DNA from: Streptomyces sp. Ru62
Lineage (GTDB): Bacteria > Actinomycetota > Actinomycetes > Streptomycetales > Streptomycetaceae
Reading direction: 5' to 3'
DNA: 64,000 nucleotides
NCBI RefSeq assembly: GCF_002920615.1
Contig: NZ_PQSU01000008.1
Span: forward strand, 186,001 to 250,000
Part shown: positions 43,308 through 51,363 of the stretch, piece after piece
How the letters are laid out: each line of letters opens with the position of its first letter
Position numbering within the stretch: position 1 is the first letter of the stretch
Notes under the pieces: generated by a model
The model's database searches: none
The model's input: the letters and a program-made list of their open reading frames with translations, nothing else
Told to the model about the DNA's origin: nothing
Translations under genes and position numbers: made by a program

Positions 43308-44014
43308 GTCGCGGATCGGTCGCCCGGCGCTCCTGGGCGTCATTCACCGGCGGACGTCACACCAGCCCCCCGCGGACAGCGGAACGCGGACGTGCTGGAT
43401 ACGCTCTGTGGCAGCGCGCCTGGGCATCGTTCACTGGCATCGTCCTCCCCCCGCGTCCCATCCACGTTCGCTTCTCCGCTCCCCGACAGGCGTTTCCGCA
43501 CCGGATGCAGGCCGGCCCTGTCGCGCGGGGCTGGTTCCCGCTGCCGCCGCTTCCTGCGGCCGGCGCGCTGACCGCCTCCGGGAGCGACGCGGTGGTCCTG
43601 GAAGCCACCTCCCCCGACGGCCTGACGGCTTTCTTGCTGCGCCACCCCGCGGGCAACACATCCGAGTACAGCCTTGAGCTGGTGGTGCGCGGCGCCGACG
43701 ACGGGGACCGGCCGCTGCTGGCCACCGTCACCTACACGCCTCCGGACGGGCACGAGCACACTCTCCTCGTGCCCGTGGTGGCCGGTCGGATCGGGCTGGC
43801 GGCCTCGTACGTCCGCCTCCGCGGTTTCGGACCGGGCGTGATGTGGGCCGCCACCGGCCCGGCACCCGTGCCTGCGGATGCAGACTGGGCCCCGGCCACC
43901 GTCGTGGACTCCGTTGGCGCGGCCCTCAACGAGACGACCCGGGACGCCTGGCGCCGTGTAAGGGACTGTGTCAGTGAAGGGATGCGCGACGTCATCGACG
44001 GTGCGCTGCGATGA
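43304..44014 (+). CDS. Unknown protein, second gene of the Lon/WD40 operon
   Basis: This 236-residue protein has a GTG start in the stop codon of the first gene. The N-terminus holds two copies of one motif (R-S-W-A-S-F-T-G-G at ~9-17 and R-A-W-A-S-F-T-G-I at ~38-46). Beta-rich sequence follows (DAVVLEATSPDGLTAFLLRH, YSLELVVRGADDGDRPLLATV, TLLVPVVAGRIGLAASYVRL). The end is a helix (T-R-D-A-W-R-R-V-R-D-C-V-S-E-G-M-R). No signal peptide is visible. It ends ATGA into the Lon/WD40 gene. I do not recognise the family; a regulatory or adaptor role is inference. Confidence 0.75.
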   Translation: MSRGSVARRSWASFTGGRHTSPPRTAERGRAGYALWQRAWASFTGIVLPPRPIHVRFSAPRQAFPHRMQAGPVARGWFPLPPLPAAGALTASGSDAVVLEATSPDGLTAFLLRHPAGNTSEYSLELVVRGADDGDRPLLATVTYTPPDGHEHTLLVPVVAGRIGLAASYVRLRGFGPGVMWAATGPAPVPADADWAPATVVDSVGAALNETTRDAWRRVRDCVSEGMRDVIDGALR

Positions 44015-47000
44015 CGCCCAAGCAGGTGCCGTCCGGCCCGGCCGGACGGCACCGCGCCGAGCTCGACGCCGTCCTGGCGGAGACAAGCCCTCAGGGCGCG
44101 GTGCACGAGCTGCTCGGCGAGCGGCAGCTGTGGTGGAGGTGTTGCAGCGAGGCGGTCCGCACGGACCCCTCCTGGCTGCGCTCCGGACCGGCCGAGGAGC
44201 TTGCCGCCTGGATCGACGCGACGGCCCCGGACCGCCCGTCCCACACGATGACGCCCGCCCCTCACGCCTACCTGCTGGCCCGCGCTTTGAGCGCACCGGT
44301 GCACCGGGCAGCCGAGCATGACGAAGCGCTGGCGCGGATTCGGAGCGCTTGGGCGGGCAGCGGCCTGCTGTCCGTCAACGCTGCGCCTGGTCCTGCGCAG
44401 CCTTCGGGCCGGGGACTCGACGGCCTGCCGGCCGACGTTGTCGAGCGGCTCAACGCCGTCCTGGAGCGCGTCGCGCAGCTGCCGGGCGACGAGCGAGAGC
44501 GGTCGCCAGCAGCGGACGGTGCGCTGATGGTCGCTGCACTGCTCATGGCGGGCTGCGAGCCGCGCAGACGGCCGCTGGTGCAGGTGCCGGTGGTGTTCGG
44601 GGAGACGGAGCGCCACGACGACGAGCCCGGCGCCACCGGTGTCCTGGAGCTCCGTGAGTTCCCCGCGGGGCCCCCGGGCCTCTACCCCGATCCCCGCTCC
44701 ATGACGGGACTGCGCAACACCGACGGCCAGTTCGCCACTGCCCTCGGCCGGGCGTGGGCCGCGGCCGGGCCCGGCCGAAGCATGCGCTGTGTGCTGTGGC
44801 GCCTCGTCTTCACGGACCGCCCCACTGCTCCCGCGCGGATCGAGGGACCTTCCCTCGGCGTCGCCTTCGCCCTTGCCCTGAGGGAACTCGTGCGGCATCC
44901 CCGAACGCGACGTCCCAGCGTGGCCTGGCTGCGCGGTGTCTTCTACGGTCTGCGCCCGCGCACCGCGGTGACGGGGGCGCTGGGCCACGGTGAGAGGCTC
45001 ATCGGCGTCAGCGGCATCGAGAGCAAGCTTCTGGCCGCGCGCCGCAAAGGGCTGCGCCTGGTCGCTCCCGCTGCGAACCGGCCCAGTGCCACCCACGCGC
45101 CCGAGCCCGCGGACGTGAAGTTCGCCGAGACGCTTCGCCAGGCCGACCGCTATGCCCGACGCTTCCGAACGGCCCGCCTGATCACCGCGCTGGCGCTGGT
45201 CGCAGCGGCGGTGACGTCCGGGGTGGTGGTGGAGCACCGGGAGTCCGAGGCGAGAGATCGGCTGTCCACGTCTCACCGGCTGGCCGATGTGTCGGAGAAC
45301 CTGCTGCACAGCGACGTCGGGCTCGCTGGGCTGTTCGCCGAGCGCGCCTACCGCCTGCATGCTGATCCGCTGACCCGCCGGGCCCTGTTCCACGCGGTCA
45401 CCGCGAGCCCTCATTGGGCCGCAAGCGTGCGAGCCACGGGGACGATCTCCACGGTGACGGCCTCGGGGAACGGAAAGCTCGCTTTCGCCGGGACGAAAGG
45501 CGGCGACCTGGAGGTGTGGGGGCTCGACGGCGGGCGGTTCACCGGCCGCCACGAGCGACTGGGCCGCCTGCCCGGCCCGGTGGAGACGGTCGCGTCCAGC
45601 GCCGACGGCGCCATCGTCGCGGCCGGCGACCGCAGCACAGTCAAGGTGTGGACGTCGGGAAGGACCTCCACCGCACCCCGCCTGCCCGACGGGCAGCAGC
45701 CCACGGCGATCGCGGTTTCCCCCTCGGGACGATTCGTCGCGGTCACCACGACGACCTCGGAGTTCGGCCTGCCTCGCACGCTCTCGGTTCTGGACCGGGA
45801 CTCGGGGCTGACGCGAGATGTGAAGCTCGACGACATGACGTCGGACCCGTCCGCCCTCGCCTTCAACCGGGATGCGGAGGTGGTGGTCATCGAGTACGCC
45901 TACGGCACATGGAACCGGATCTCCATGAAGCGACTCATCCGTACCGCCGGCAGCACAGTCGGCTTCGGCGTGCACAACTCGGGTGCCGCGCTTGCCCCGG
46001 ACGGCAGCCACTTCACCTACAGCAACAATGGCTCCGCACTGCCGGTGTGGCTGTCCCGGGGCAAGCCTGACATCGAAAGGCCGGAGTTGGAGGCGGAGAC
46101 GCAACCCGGCACACCGGTGGCCCTGGCGGTCAGCCGCGACGGTACCCACGTGGCCACGGCGATCGGTTCCACCCTCCGAGTGAGCCGGACGCACGCGCCT
46201 GGCAAGCAGGCGGCCGGCCCACTCACCCTCCCCGGGGCGGGGCCGGTCACCCGGGACGCCCTGGCCTTCGTGGGCTCCGGCGGCAACCGGCTCATCTCGG
46301 CGTCCCGCGACGTCCTCACTGTGTGGGACCTGGAACAGCACTCCCGCATAGCGCACGCCGCGGAAATCCCGATCCCGGGCTCCTGCCTGGGCTGTGGGGC
46401 ACCCCGCGTGTCCGTGTCACCGGACGGGCGCGACGCGGCGGTCCTCGACAGCGAGGGGACCCAGCTGTCCACCCTGAGACTCGGCCTTCCCGGCACGGAC
46501 GAGCGGCAGAGGAGGCTGCCCACCGTGGTGCAGCTCCCCGGGTTCGCGGAGCTGCTGTGGCGGCCTGACAGCGAGCGTCTGATCGTGGTGGCGCCGGACG
46601 GCAGCGCGCAGATCCTCGCCCGGGGACGGGTATGGCGGCCCGTCGGCGCCTGGCCGGCTCTGCCCAACCCGCTCCGGCTCTCCGACCCGCCCGCGCTGCT
46701 GCAGTTCCTGCCCGGTGGCCGGAAGGTGGCCGAGGTGCACGCGTCCGGCACGATCCGCTTCAGGGACGCGGACTCCGGCAAAGTGCTGCGCGAGGTGCCG
46801 GGTCCGAGATCCATGGCTCCGACGGCCAACCCCACGTCCGGCCTGAGCCGCAGCTACGTGGCGCTGGACGCGCGAGCCGCGCACGCCGCACTGCTCGACG
46901 ATCCGGCCGTCGGCAGGAGCGGCAGCCCCCACATCCGCGTCATCGACACCGCGTCCGGCCACATCCACACGCTCCCCGCGGCGGACGTCCGAGGCATCAC

Positions 47001-47490
47001 CTACGCCGACGGCCGCCTCCTGGTCCAACGCGCCAGCGGCACAATGGAGTTGTGGACCGCGTCCGGCAGCCGACGCCTGGGCAGGGTCGAGGGCCCGGCC
47101 GACCCCGCGGTCGGTCCGGTCGCCGGCGGGGAGCTCGTTGCCGGGACGACGTCAGAGGACCACACCCTCCACCTCCTCGACCTGTCGTCGGAGACCACCC
47201 TCGGGACGCTACCGCTGCCCGAGGGCAACAAGTCGCAGTCGACGGGCCTCGCCCTCACGACGGACGGCACAAAGCTCGTCACAGCGACGGAGGCCGACTT
47301 CTCGGAGAGCAACGACGCCGAACCCGACGGCCCTACCACCAACGACATGGGGCAACTCATCGAATGGAGGATCGATCCGCGTGTCTGGATCCGCACGATC
47401 TGCTCGTCGGTCGGCGGGGAACTGCGACCGGACGACTGGGAACAGTACATGGGAACGGAGCCGCCGACGTCACTGCACTGCGGGGAGTGA
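44011..47490 (+). CDS. Lon-like peptidase domain, membrane helix and WD40 propeller
   Basis: This 1159-residue protein has a helical N-terminus (1-190) of unknown type. Residues ~190-356 resemble the Lon (S16) peptidase domain: I-E-G-P-S-L-G-V-A-F-A-L-A-L (Lon: D-G-P-S-A-G), then T-G-A-L..L-I-G-V-S-G-I-E-S-K-L-L-A-A-R-R-K-G-L-R (Lon: G-G-L-K-E-K-L-L-A-A). This would give a Ser281/Lys339 dyad, although spaced ~15 residues wider than in Lon. One helix (ITALALVAAAVTSGVVV, ~391-407) crosses the membrane. S-E-N-L-L-H-S-D-V-G-L-A-G-L-F-A-E-R-A-Y precedes the propeller, as in STAND-WD40 proteins. From ~465 on, WD40-like repeats follow (V-T-A-S-G-N-G-K-L-A-F-A-G, A-I-A-V-S-P-S-G-R-F-V-A-V, V-W-D-L). 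There is no AAA+ domain. It is probably a membrane-tethered sensor-protease of a conflict or signalling system. Confidence 0.8.
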   Translation: MTPKQVPSGPAGRHRAELDAVLAETSPQGAVHELLGERQLWWRCCSEAVRTDPSWLRSGPAEELAAWIDATAPDRPSHTMTPAPHAYLLARALSAPVHRAAEHDEALARIRSAWAGSGLLSVNAAPGPAQPSGRGLDGLPADVVERLNAVLERVAQLPGDERERSPAADGALMVAALLMAGCEPRRRPLVQVPVVFGETERHDDEPGATGVLELREFPAGPPGLYPDPRSMTGLRNTDGQFATALGRAWAAAGPGRSMRCVLWRLVFTDRPTAPARIEGPSLGVAFALALRELVRHPRTRRPSVAWLRGVFYGLRPRTAVTGALGHGERLIGVSGIESKLLAARRKGLRLVAPAANRPSATHAPEPADVKFAETLRQADRYARRFRTARLITALALVAAAVTSGVVVEHRESEARDRLSTSHRLADVSENLLHSDVGLAGLFAERAYRLHADPLTRRALFHAVTASPHWAASVRATGTISTVTASGNGKLAFAGTKGGDLEVWGLDGGRFTGRHERLGRLPGPVETVASSADGAIVAAGDRSTVKVWTSGRTSTAPRLPDGQQPTAIAVSPSGRFVAVTTTTSEFGLPRTLSVLDRDSGLTRDVKLDDMTSDPSALAFNRDAEVVVIEYAYGTWNRISMKRLIRTAGSTVGFGVHNSGAALAPDGSHFTYSNNGSALPVWLSRGKPDIERPELEAETQPGTPVALAVSRDGTHVATAIGSTLRVSRTHAPGKQAAGPLTLPGAGPVTRDALAFVGSGGNRLISASRDVLTVWDLEQHSRIAHAAEIPIPGSCLGCGAPRVSVSPDGRDAAVLDSEGTQLSTLRLGLPGTDERQRRLPTVVQLPGFAELLWRPDSERLIVVAPDGSAQILARGRVWRPVGAWPALPNPLRLSDPPALLQFLPGGRKVAEVHASGTIRFRDADSGKVLREVPGPRSMAPTANPTSGLSRSYVALDARAAHAALLDDPAVGRSGSPHIRVIDTASGHIHTLPAADVRGITYADGRLLVQRASGTMELWTASGSRRLGRVEGPADPAVGPVAGGELVAGTTSEDHTLHLLDLSSETTLGTLPLPEGNKSQSTGLALTTDGTKLVTATEADFSESNDAEPDGPTTNDMGQLIEWRIDPRVWIRTICSSVGGELRPDDWEQYMGTEPPTSLHCGE

Positions 47491-47512
47491 GCAGCGGCGA
47501 GGGATCGCCGCG

Positions 47513-48535
47513 ATGCTCGCACTCGCGGTGGCGTTCACGGTGGCCGGCTGCGGGCCGGGTTCGGGCGACCACGCGGACGACCGTCGTCCGAGCCCCTCCC
47601 GGTCAGCCCCCGCCGGGATACTCCTGCCCGGCAACGCCTCCCCCGGCGAGTTGACCCTGACCGACGACGGGACGCTGTGGGTCGCCGAGTCGGCGCTCGC
47701 CGCGATCGCGCAGATCGCCCCGTCAGGGAAAGTCACCCAGCATCCCCTGCCCCGCGGCGCCGGCTACCCGCCCATCCCATCCGACCTCCAGGAGTCCCCG
47801 GACGGCGGGATCTGGTACACCGCCGGCGACCAGATCGGACGCCTCGACCCCTCCGGCACGTTCACGTGGTGGAGCGACGATGCCTACGCACCAGGCAACG
47901 GCCCCGGAGCCCGCAGCCACGGTCCCGGCTTCCCCGACGCCCTGACCCTTGGCCCCGACGACACCATCTGGTTCGAGCACTCCGAACGCGGCTCGAAGGT
48001 CTTCAGCCGCGCTGACCCGAAGCTGGGGCTGAAGCGCATCACGCGACTGAGAACGCAGTTCAGCGTCAGCGCGGGAGGGATGACCCTGGGGCCGGACGGT
48101 GCGTTGTGGTTCACCCAGCAGGAAGAGTACGACGCGAAGCAGCGCGAGGGCATCGGACGGCTCACCCCTGAAGGGGACTACAAGAAGTGGCCCCTGCCCA
48201 AGGATTCAGCCCCGAACACCATCGTCGCAGGGCCCGACAAGGCGCTCTGGTTCACGGATCGGCGCAGCATCGGTCGCATCGACACCGACGGTCACCTCTC
48301 CCATTTCCCGGTACCCGCCTCCACGTACCCACGCGACATCACCCTGGGGTTCGACAGAGCCCTCTGGTTCACAACGGATCACCGCGTCGGCCGCATCACC
48401 ACAACGGGGCGTATGAACCTCTGGCCTGTGCGGGGCGCGAAGGAGTTGGCAGGCATCGCGCCCGTCCGGGACGGCAGTTTCTGGTTGGCGGACCGCCAGG
48501 CCGACACGATCCGCCACTTCACACCGCCCCGATGA
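47513..48535 (+). CDS. Vgb-type seven-bladed propeller lipoprotein
   Basis: This ~340-residue protein starts at ATG 47513, with GAGGGA 8 nt upstream. A very short signal (MLALAVAFTVAGC) ends in a lipobox T-V-A-G-C. Seven blades carry the streptogramin-lyase signature: D-G-T-L-W-V-A-E, D-G-G-I-W-Y-T-A, D-D-T-I-W-F-E-H, D-G-A-L-W-F-T-Q, D-K-A-L-W-F-T-D, D-R-A-L-W-F-T-T and D-G-S-F-W-L-A-D. A lyase activity is possible, but many such proteins are binding scaffolds. It lies 22 bp after the Lon/WD40 gene, in the same operon, and would sit on the outer face of the membrane. Confidence 0.85.
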   Translation: MLALAVAFTVAGCGPGSGDHADDRRPSPSRSAPAGILLPGNASPGELTLTDDGTLWVAESALAAIAQIAPSGKVTQHPLPRGAGYPPIPSDLQESPDGGIWYTAGDQIGRLDPSGTFTWWSDDAYAPGNGPGARSHGPGFPDALTLGPDDTIWFEHSERGSKVFSRADPKLGLKRITRLRTQFSVSAGGMTLGPDGALWFTQQEEYDAKQREGIGRLTPEGDYKKWPLPKDSAPNTIVAGPDKALWFTDRRSIGRIDTDGHLSHFPVPASTYPRDITLGFDRALWFTTDHRVGRITTTGRMNLWPVRGAKELAGIAPVRDGSFWLADRQADTIRHFTPPR

Positions 48536-48639
48536 ACCATCGCATTTCTCGGTCCGGATCATGCGGCGCAAGCTCTCCCGGTTCGGGGTGCCGAGCGCGC
48601 CGGCGATCCGGTCGGCCGCCACGCCGCCGGAGATCGGCG

Positions 48640-48930
48640 GGGAGGGCATCGTGGCGGAGGGGCTCTCGCCCGAGGTGCGGCCGTAGAGGGTCACGTTGTC
48701 CAGCCACGCCTTGAGGGTCGACGAGATCGAGTAGTTGTACATCGGCGCGCCGATCAGCACCGCGTCTGCACGCTCCAGTTCCTTGATCAGCTGGAGTCGT
48801 TCAGCGAAGGCGGCGGCTTGCTCGGGCGTGTGGGCGTTCGGATCGGCGGAGCCCACGGTGTGTGCGGCGGCGGTGATGTGCGGGACGGGGGTGACGGAGA
48901 GGTCGCGGTGCATCACCGTGGTCCAGCGCG
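48640..48930 (-). pseudogene. FMN-dependent NADH-azoreductase remnant
   Basis: The minus strand reads VMHRDLSVTPVPHITAA, then HTPEQAAAFAERLQLI, ELERADAVLIGAPMYNY and S-I-S-S-T-L-K-A-W-L-D-N-V-T-L. This is the flavodoxin-like core of AzoR enzymes (A-D-x-x-V-I-G-A-P-M-Y-N-x-x-I-P-x-x-L-K-x-W-x-D). The N-terminal FMN phosphate loop and the C-terminal half are missing, cut off on the right next to the IS5 remnant. Confidence 0.75.
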
Positions 48931-49039
48931 ACCCCGGCACCCGCGCCGGCGCTGCGCATCACCCACAGGAGGTCGGGCTCGGCCTCGGCATGGGCGCGCA
49001 CGGCCGATCCGTCGGGCAGGACGACCTCGACGGCGCGGA

Positions 49040-49425
49040 TGCGACCGCCGGGCAGCGCGGGGACTCGCCGCAGTTCGAAACCGTGCTGGAGAAGGTCAGC
49101 GTGCCCCGCATCGGACCGGGTCGACCGCGCGTCCGTCCTGATCGGGTGCGTGCTGACAAGGCGTACGCCTCCCGTAAGAACCGCGCCTACCTGCGCCGAC
49201 GCGGGATCCGCTGCACCGTCCTGGATAAGGCCGACCAGGCCCGCAACCGCCGAAAGCTCTGCTCCCGCGGCGGCCGACCGCCACGCTTCACCCGGCCGAC
49301 TACCGCGAGCGTCATGCGGTCGAGTGCGGGTCGACCGGTTCAAGAGGCACCGTGCTGTCGCCACGCGCTACGACAAGCTCGCGGTCCGCTACGAGGCGAC
49401 CGCGGCCATCAACGAGTGGAAGTGA
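49040..49425 (+). pseudogene. IS5-family transposase remnant
   Basis: In two frames the segment reads AGQRGDSPQFETVLEKV, then VRADKAYASRKNRAYLRRR, G-I-R-C-T-V-L-D-K-A-D-Q and finally KRHRAVATRYDKLAVRYEAT. It contains the second catalytic Asp (A-D-K-A-Y) and the Y-x(2)R-x(3)E-type terminus of Streptomyces IS5 transposases, but a frameshift lies around 49285-49320 and the first third is absent. Confidence 0.8.
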
Positions 49426-49445
49426 CCGGCGCATTCGCAATAGAC

Positions 49446-50207
49446 CTAGCTCCGGAAGCTCAGCTGGTCGATCTGGGCGAGCACCTGGTTCACATGCGGA
49501 CGTACTTGGGCCCGCAGCGTCTCGCTCCAGCTTTCCTCGGAGTAGCGACAGTTGAGATAGAGATGCCTGGCGTGCTCCAGTACGGGGCGGTGTTCGGGCG
49601 GGAGCTGGGCGAGGGCCCAGTCGGCAGCAGCGTCCTTCGACCTGATGTGGCCGGTGGCGAGCGTGGTCCAGATGCGTGCGAGGGTCAGCAGCACGTTGCG
49701 GGTGTCGGCATCCAGGTCGTCGAGTAGGTCGGGAATGCCCGCCACGCCGGCCCGGATCAGATCGGAGTGCGGGACGGGATCGAGGACCTGTGCGGGCCGC
49801 GGGCCGGTCAGTGGGCGGTCTCCGGTCAGCACCATGGTGATCAGCAGGGCCAGGTCAGGCATCGGTTCCGGCCGGGGAACCTTGCCGGCCTCGTATTCAG
49901 GGCGCAACCACTCGCCGTAAAGGAAGTCGCAGGTCGGAGGGTATCGCCATGGCCGAACCTCGGACTGGACAACCACGATGAGCTCAACCGGGCGGACCTT
50001 GTTCCGAGAGCCGGAGGTTCCGAGCAGTCCGCCGAGGAGATCCCGGCGCTGCCGCTCGTTCATCGAGAGCCGGGAGAGGACGAGCACGTCCACGTCGCTG
50101 GCCGGCATGAGGCCACCGACGACGGAAGATCCGTGAAGGTAGGTGCCGATGACATCCTTGCCCAGCACACGGCCGACCAGGGCCACACTCTCCTGAAGCT
50201 GATTCAT
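49446..50207 (-). CDS. Aminoglycoside adenylyltransferase (AadA-like, DUF4111)
   Basis: This 253-residue protein starts MNQLQESVALVGRVLGKDV. The nucleotidyltransferase core reads Y-L-H-G-S-S-V-V-G-G-L-M-P-A-S-D-V-D-V-L-V (family L-H-G-S-A-x-x-G-G-L-x-P-x-S-D-x-D-x-L-V), with the catalytic D-x-D and a third acid in V-E-L-I-V-V. A C-terminal helical DUF4111 domain follows (R-N-V-L-L-T-L-A-R-I-W-T-T-L-A-T-G and D-A-A-A-D-W-A). ANT(3'')/ANT(9) members transfer AMP to streptomycin or spectinomycin. Its activity spectrum cannot be read from sequence. It lies between two IS remnants. Confidence 0.88.
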   Translation of the reverse strand: MNQLQESVALVGRVLGKDVIGTYLHGSSVVGGLMPASDVDVLVLSRLSMNERQRRDLLGGLLGTSGSRNKVRPVELIVVVQSEVRPWRYPPTCDFLYGEWLRPEYEAGKVPRPEPMPDLALLITMVLTGDRPLTGPRPAQVLDPVPHSDLIRAGVAGIPDLLDDLDADTRNVLLTLARIWTTLATGHIRSKDAAADWALAQLPPEHRPVLEHARHLYLNCRYSEESWSETLRAQVRPHVNQVLAQIDQLSFRS

Positions 50208-50280
50208 CGCGCCAGTGTCTCCCGCCGTCCGGTCCGACGGCACGGCGTTGTAGGCCTCGCGGTCTGCCGTCACGCGACTA

Positions 50281-50515
50281 GTCGGCGTCGCTGGGTGATG
50301 GCTGATCTGCTGTTTCACTGTGCCATGGCGAGGTTGTGCATGGTGGCGACGGCCTGGACGGCGTGATGGAGGCCGTCGCCCCTTTGGCGGCAGTCGCGGA
50401 GGATCTTCCAGTTCTTCATCCGGGCGAAGGTGTGCTCGACGCGGGCGCGGACACGCCGGTGTTCGGCGTTGTCTTCCTCCAACGCTGTGACAGGTCGGGA
50501 CTCCCTCCTTTGCAT
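50281..50515 (-). mobile_element. IS remnant B: transposase C-terminus plus right end
   Basis: The minus strand codes for 66 residues (A-L-E-E-D-N-A-E-H-R-R-V-R-A-R-V-E-H-T-F, A-R-M-K-N-W-K-I-L-R-D-C-R-Q-R-G-D-G-L-H-H), ending M-H-N-L-A-M-A-Q. It is followed by the same ~35-bp element end as remnant A (42455-42656), in inverted orientation. This is the C-terminal part of an IS5-type transposase with the third catalytic acid (V-E-H-T). The frame is intact, but the rest of the element is missing. Confidence 0.82.
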
Positions 50516-50561
50516 GGCCTAGGGAGCCCGCACAAGGCATCCCGAAAGGCTTGAAACGCTG

Positions 50562-51290
50562 ATGCGCTTCGCCTCCCAGACGTTGTCGGACGGCGTCACC
50601 GAACAGTTCTTCACCCTCGACGAGATCCCCGGCGTGCTGTGGACGCCGGAAGACGCCCGCGGAACTCGTCCCCTGATTCTGCTGGGCCACGGCGGCAGGC
50701 AGCACAAGACGGCCCCCGGCACCGTGTCGCGGGCACGTCGCTACGCCGCCGAGGGCTTCGCGGTCGTCGCGATCGACGCACCCAACCACGGCGACCGACC
50801 CCAAGACGAAGGGTTCGGCCGGATCGCGGCCCAGATGCGAGCCGGCATGGCCGCCGGTGAGAATTCGGGCGCGCTGGTCGCCGGCATGCACAGCTATCTG
50901 GCCGGTCAGGCCGTTGCGGACTGGCAGGCGGTCCTGACCGCGGTCCAGCGCCTCGACCAGGTCGGCGTCGGCCCGGTGGGTGATTGCGGCATGTCGATGG
51001 GGTGCGGGCTCGGCATCCCGCTCATCGCCGCAGAGCCCCGGATCCGTGCTGCGGTGCTGGGCCTGCTTGGCGTGCACGGACTGGCCGAAGACGCCTCGCG
51101 GATCACTGTGCCGGTGCAGTTCCTGCTCCAGTGGGACGACCAGACGGTGCCGCGGGACCAGAGCCTGGCATTGTTCGACGCCCTGGCCTCGGCTGAAAAG
51201 ACCCTGCACGCCAACCCCGGCAAGCACGGCGATGTGCCGACCTTCGAAGTGGACAGCTCGCTGAGGTTCTTCACCCGGCATCTGAGCTGA
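50562..51290 (+). CDS. Alpha/beta-hydrolase (dienelactone-hydrolase-like)
   Basis: This 242-residue enzyme shows L-I-L-L-G-H-G-G near residue 40 (oxyanion hole), D-A-P-N-H-G after strand beta4, the nucleophile elbow G-M-S-M-G-C-G (Ser145), an Asp in Q-W-D-D-Q-T-V-P (~196) and the catalytic His in P-G-K-H-G-D (~228). There is no signal peptide, so it is probably cytosolic. The substrate is unknown. The ribosome site is weak (AAAGG, 14 nt away). It starts 46 bp after IS remnant B. Confidence 0.88.
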   Translation: MRFASQTLSDGVTEQFFTLDEIPGVLWTPEDARGTRPLILLGHGGRQHKTAPGTVSRARRYAAEGFAVVAIDAPNHGDRPQDEGFGRIAAQMRAGMAAGENSGALVAGMHSYLAGQAVADWQAVLTAVQRLDQVGVGPVGDCGMSMGCGLGIPLIAAEPRIRAAVLGLLGVHGLAEDASRITVPVQFLLQWDDQTVPRDQSLALFDALASAEKTLHANPGKHGDVPTFEVDSSLRFFTRHLS

Positions 51291-51363
51291 CACGGCATCA
51301 CATTGCCCGGCACGCCGGCCGGAAGTCGTTTCCGGTCAGCGAGTTCGGTCCAGACTGTCCGGC

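Noticed and set aside
43732..46356. An 874-residue minus-strand frame
   Set aside because: It is antisense to the Lon/WD40 gene, lacks any family motif, and reflects GC bias.
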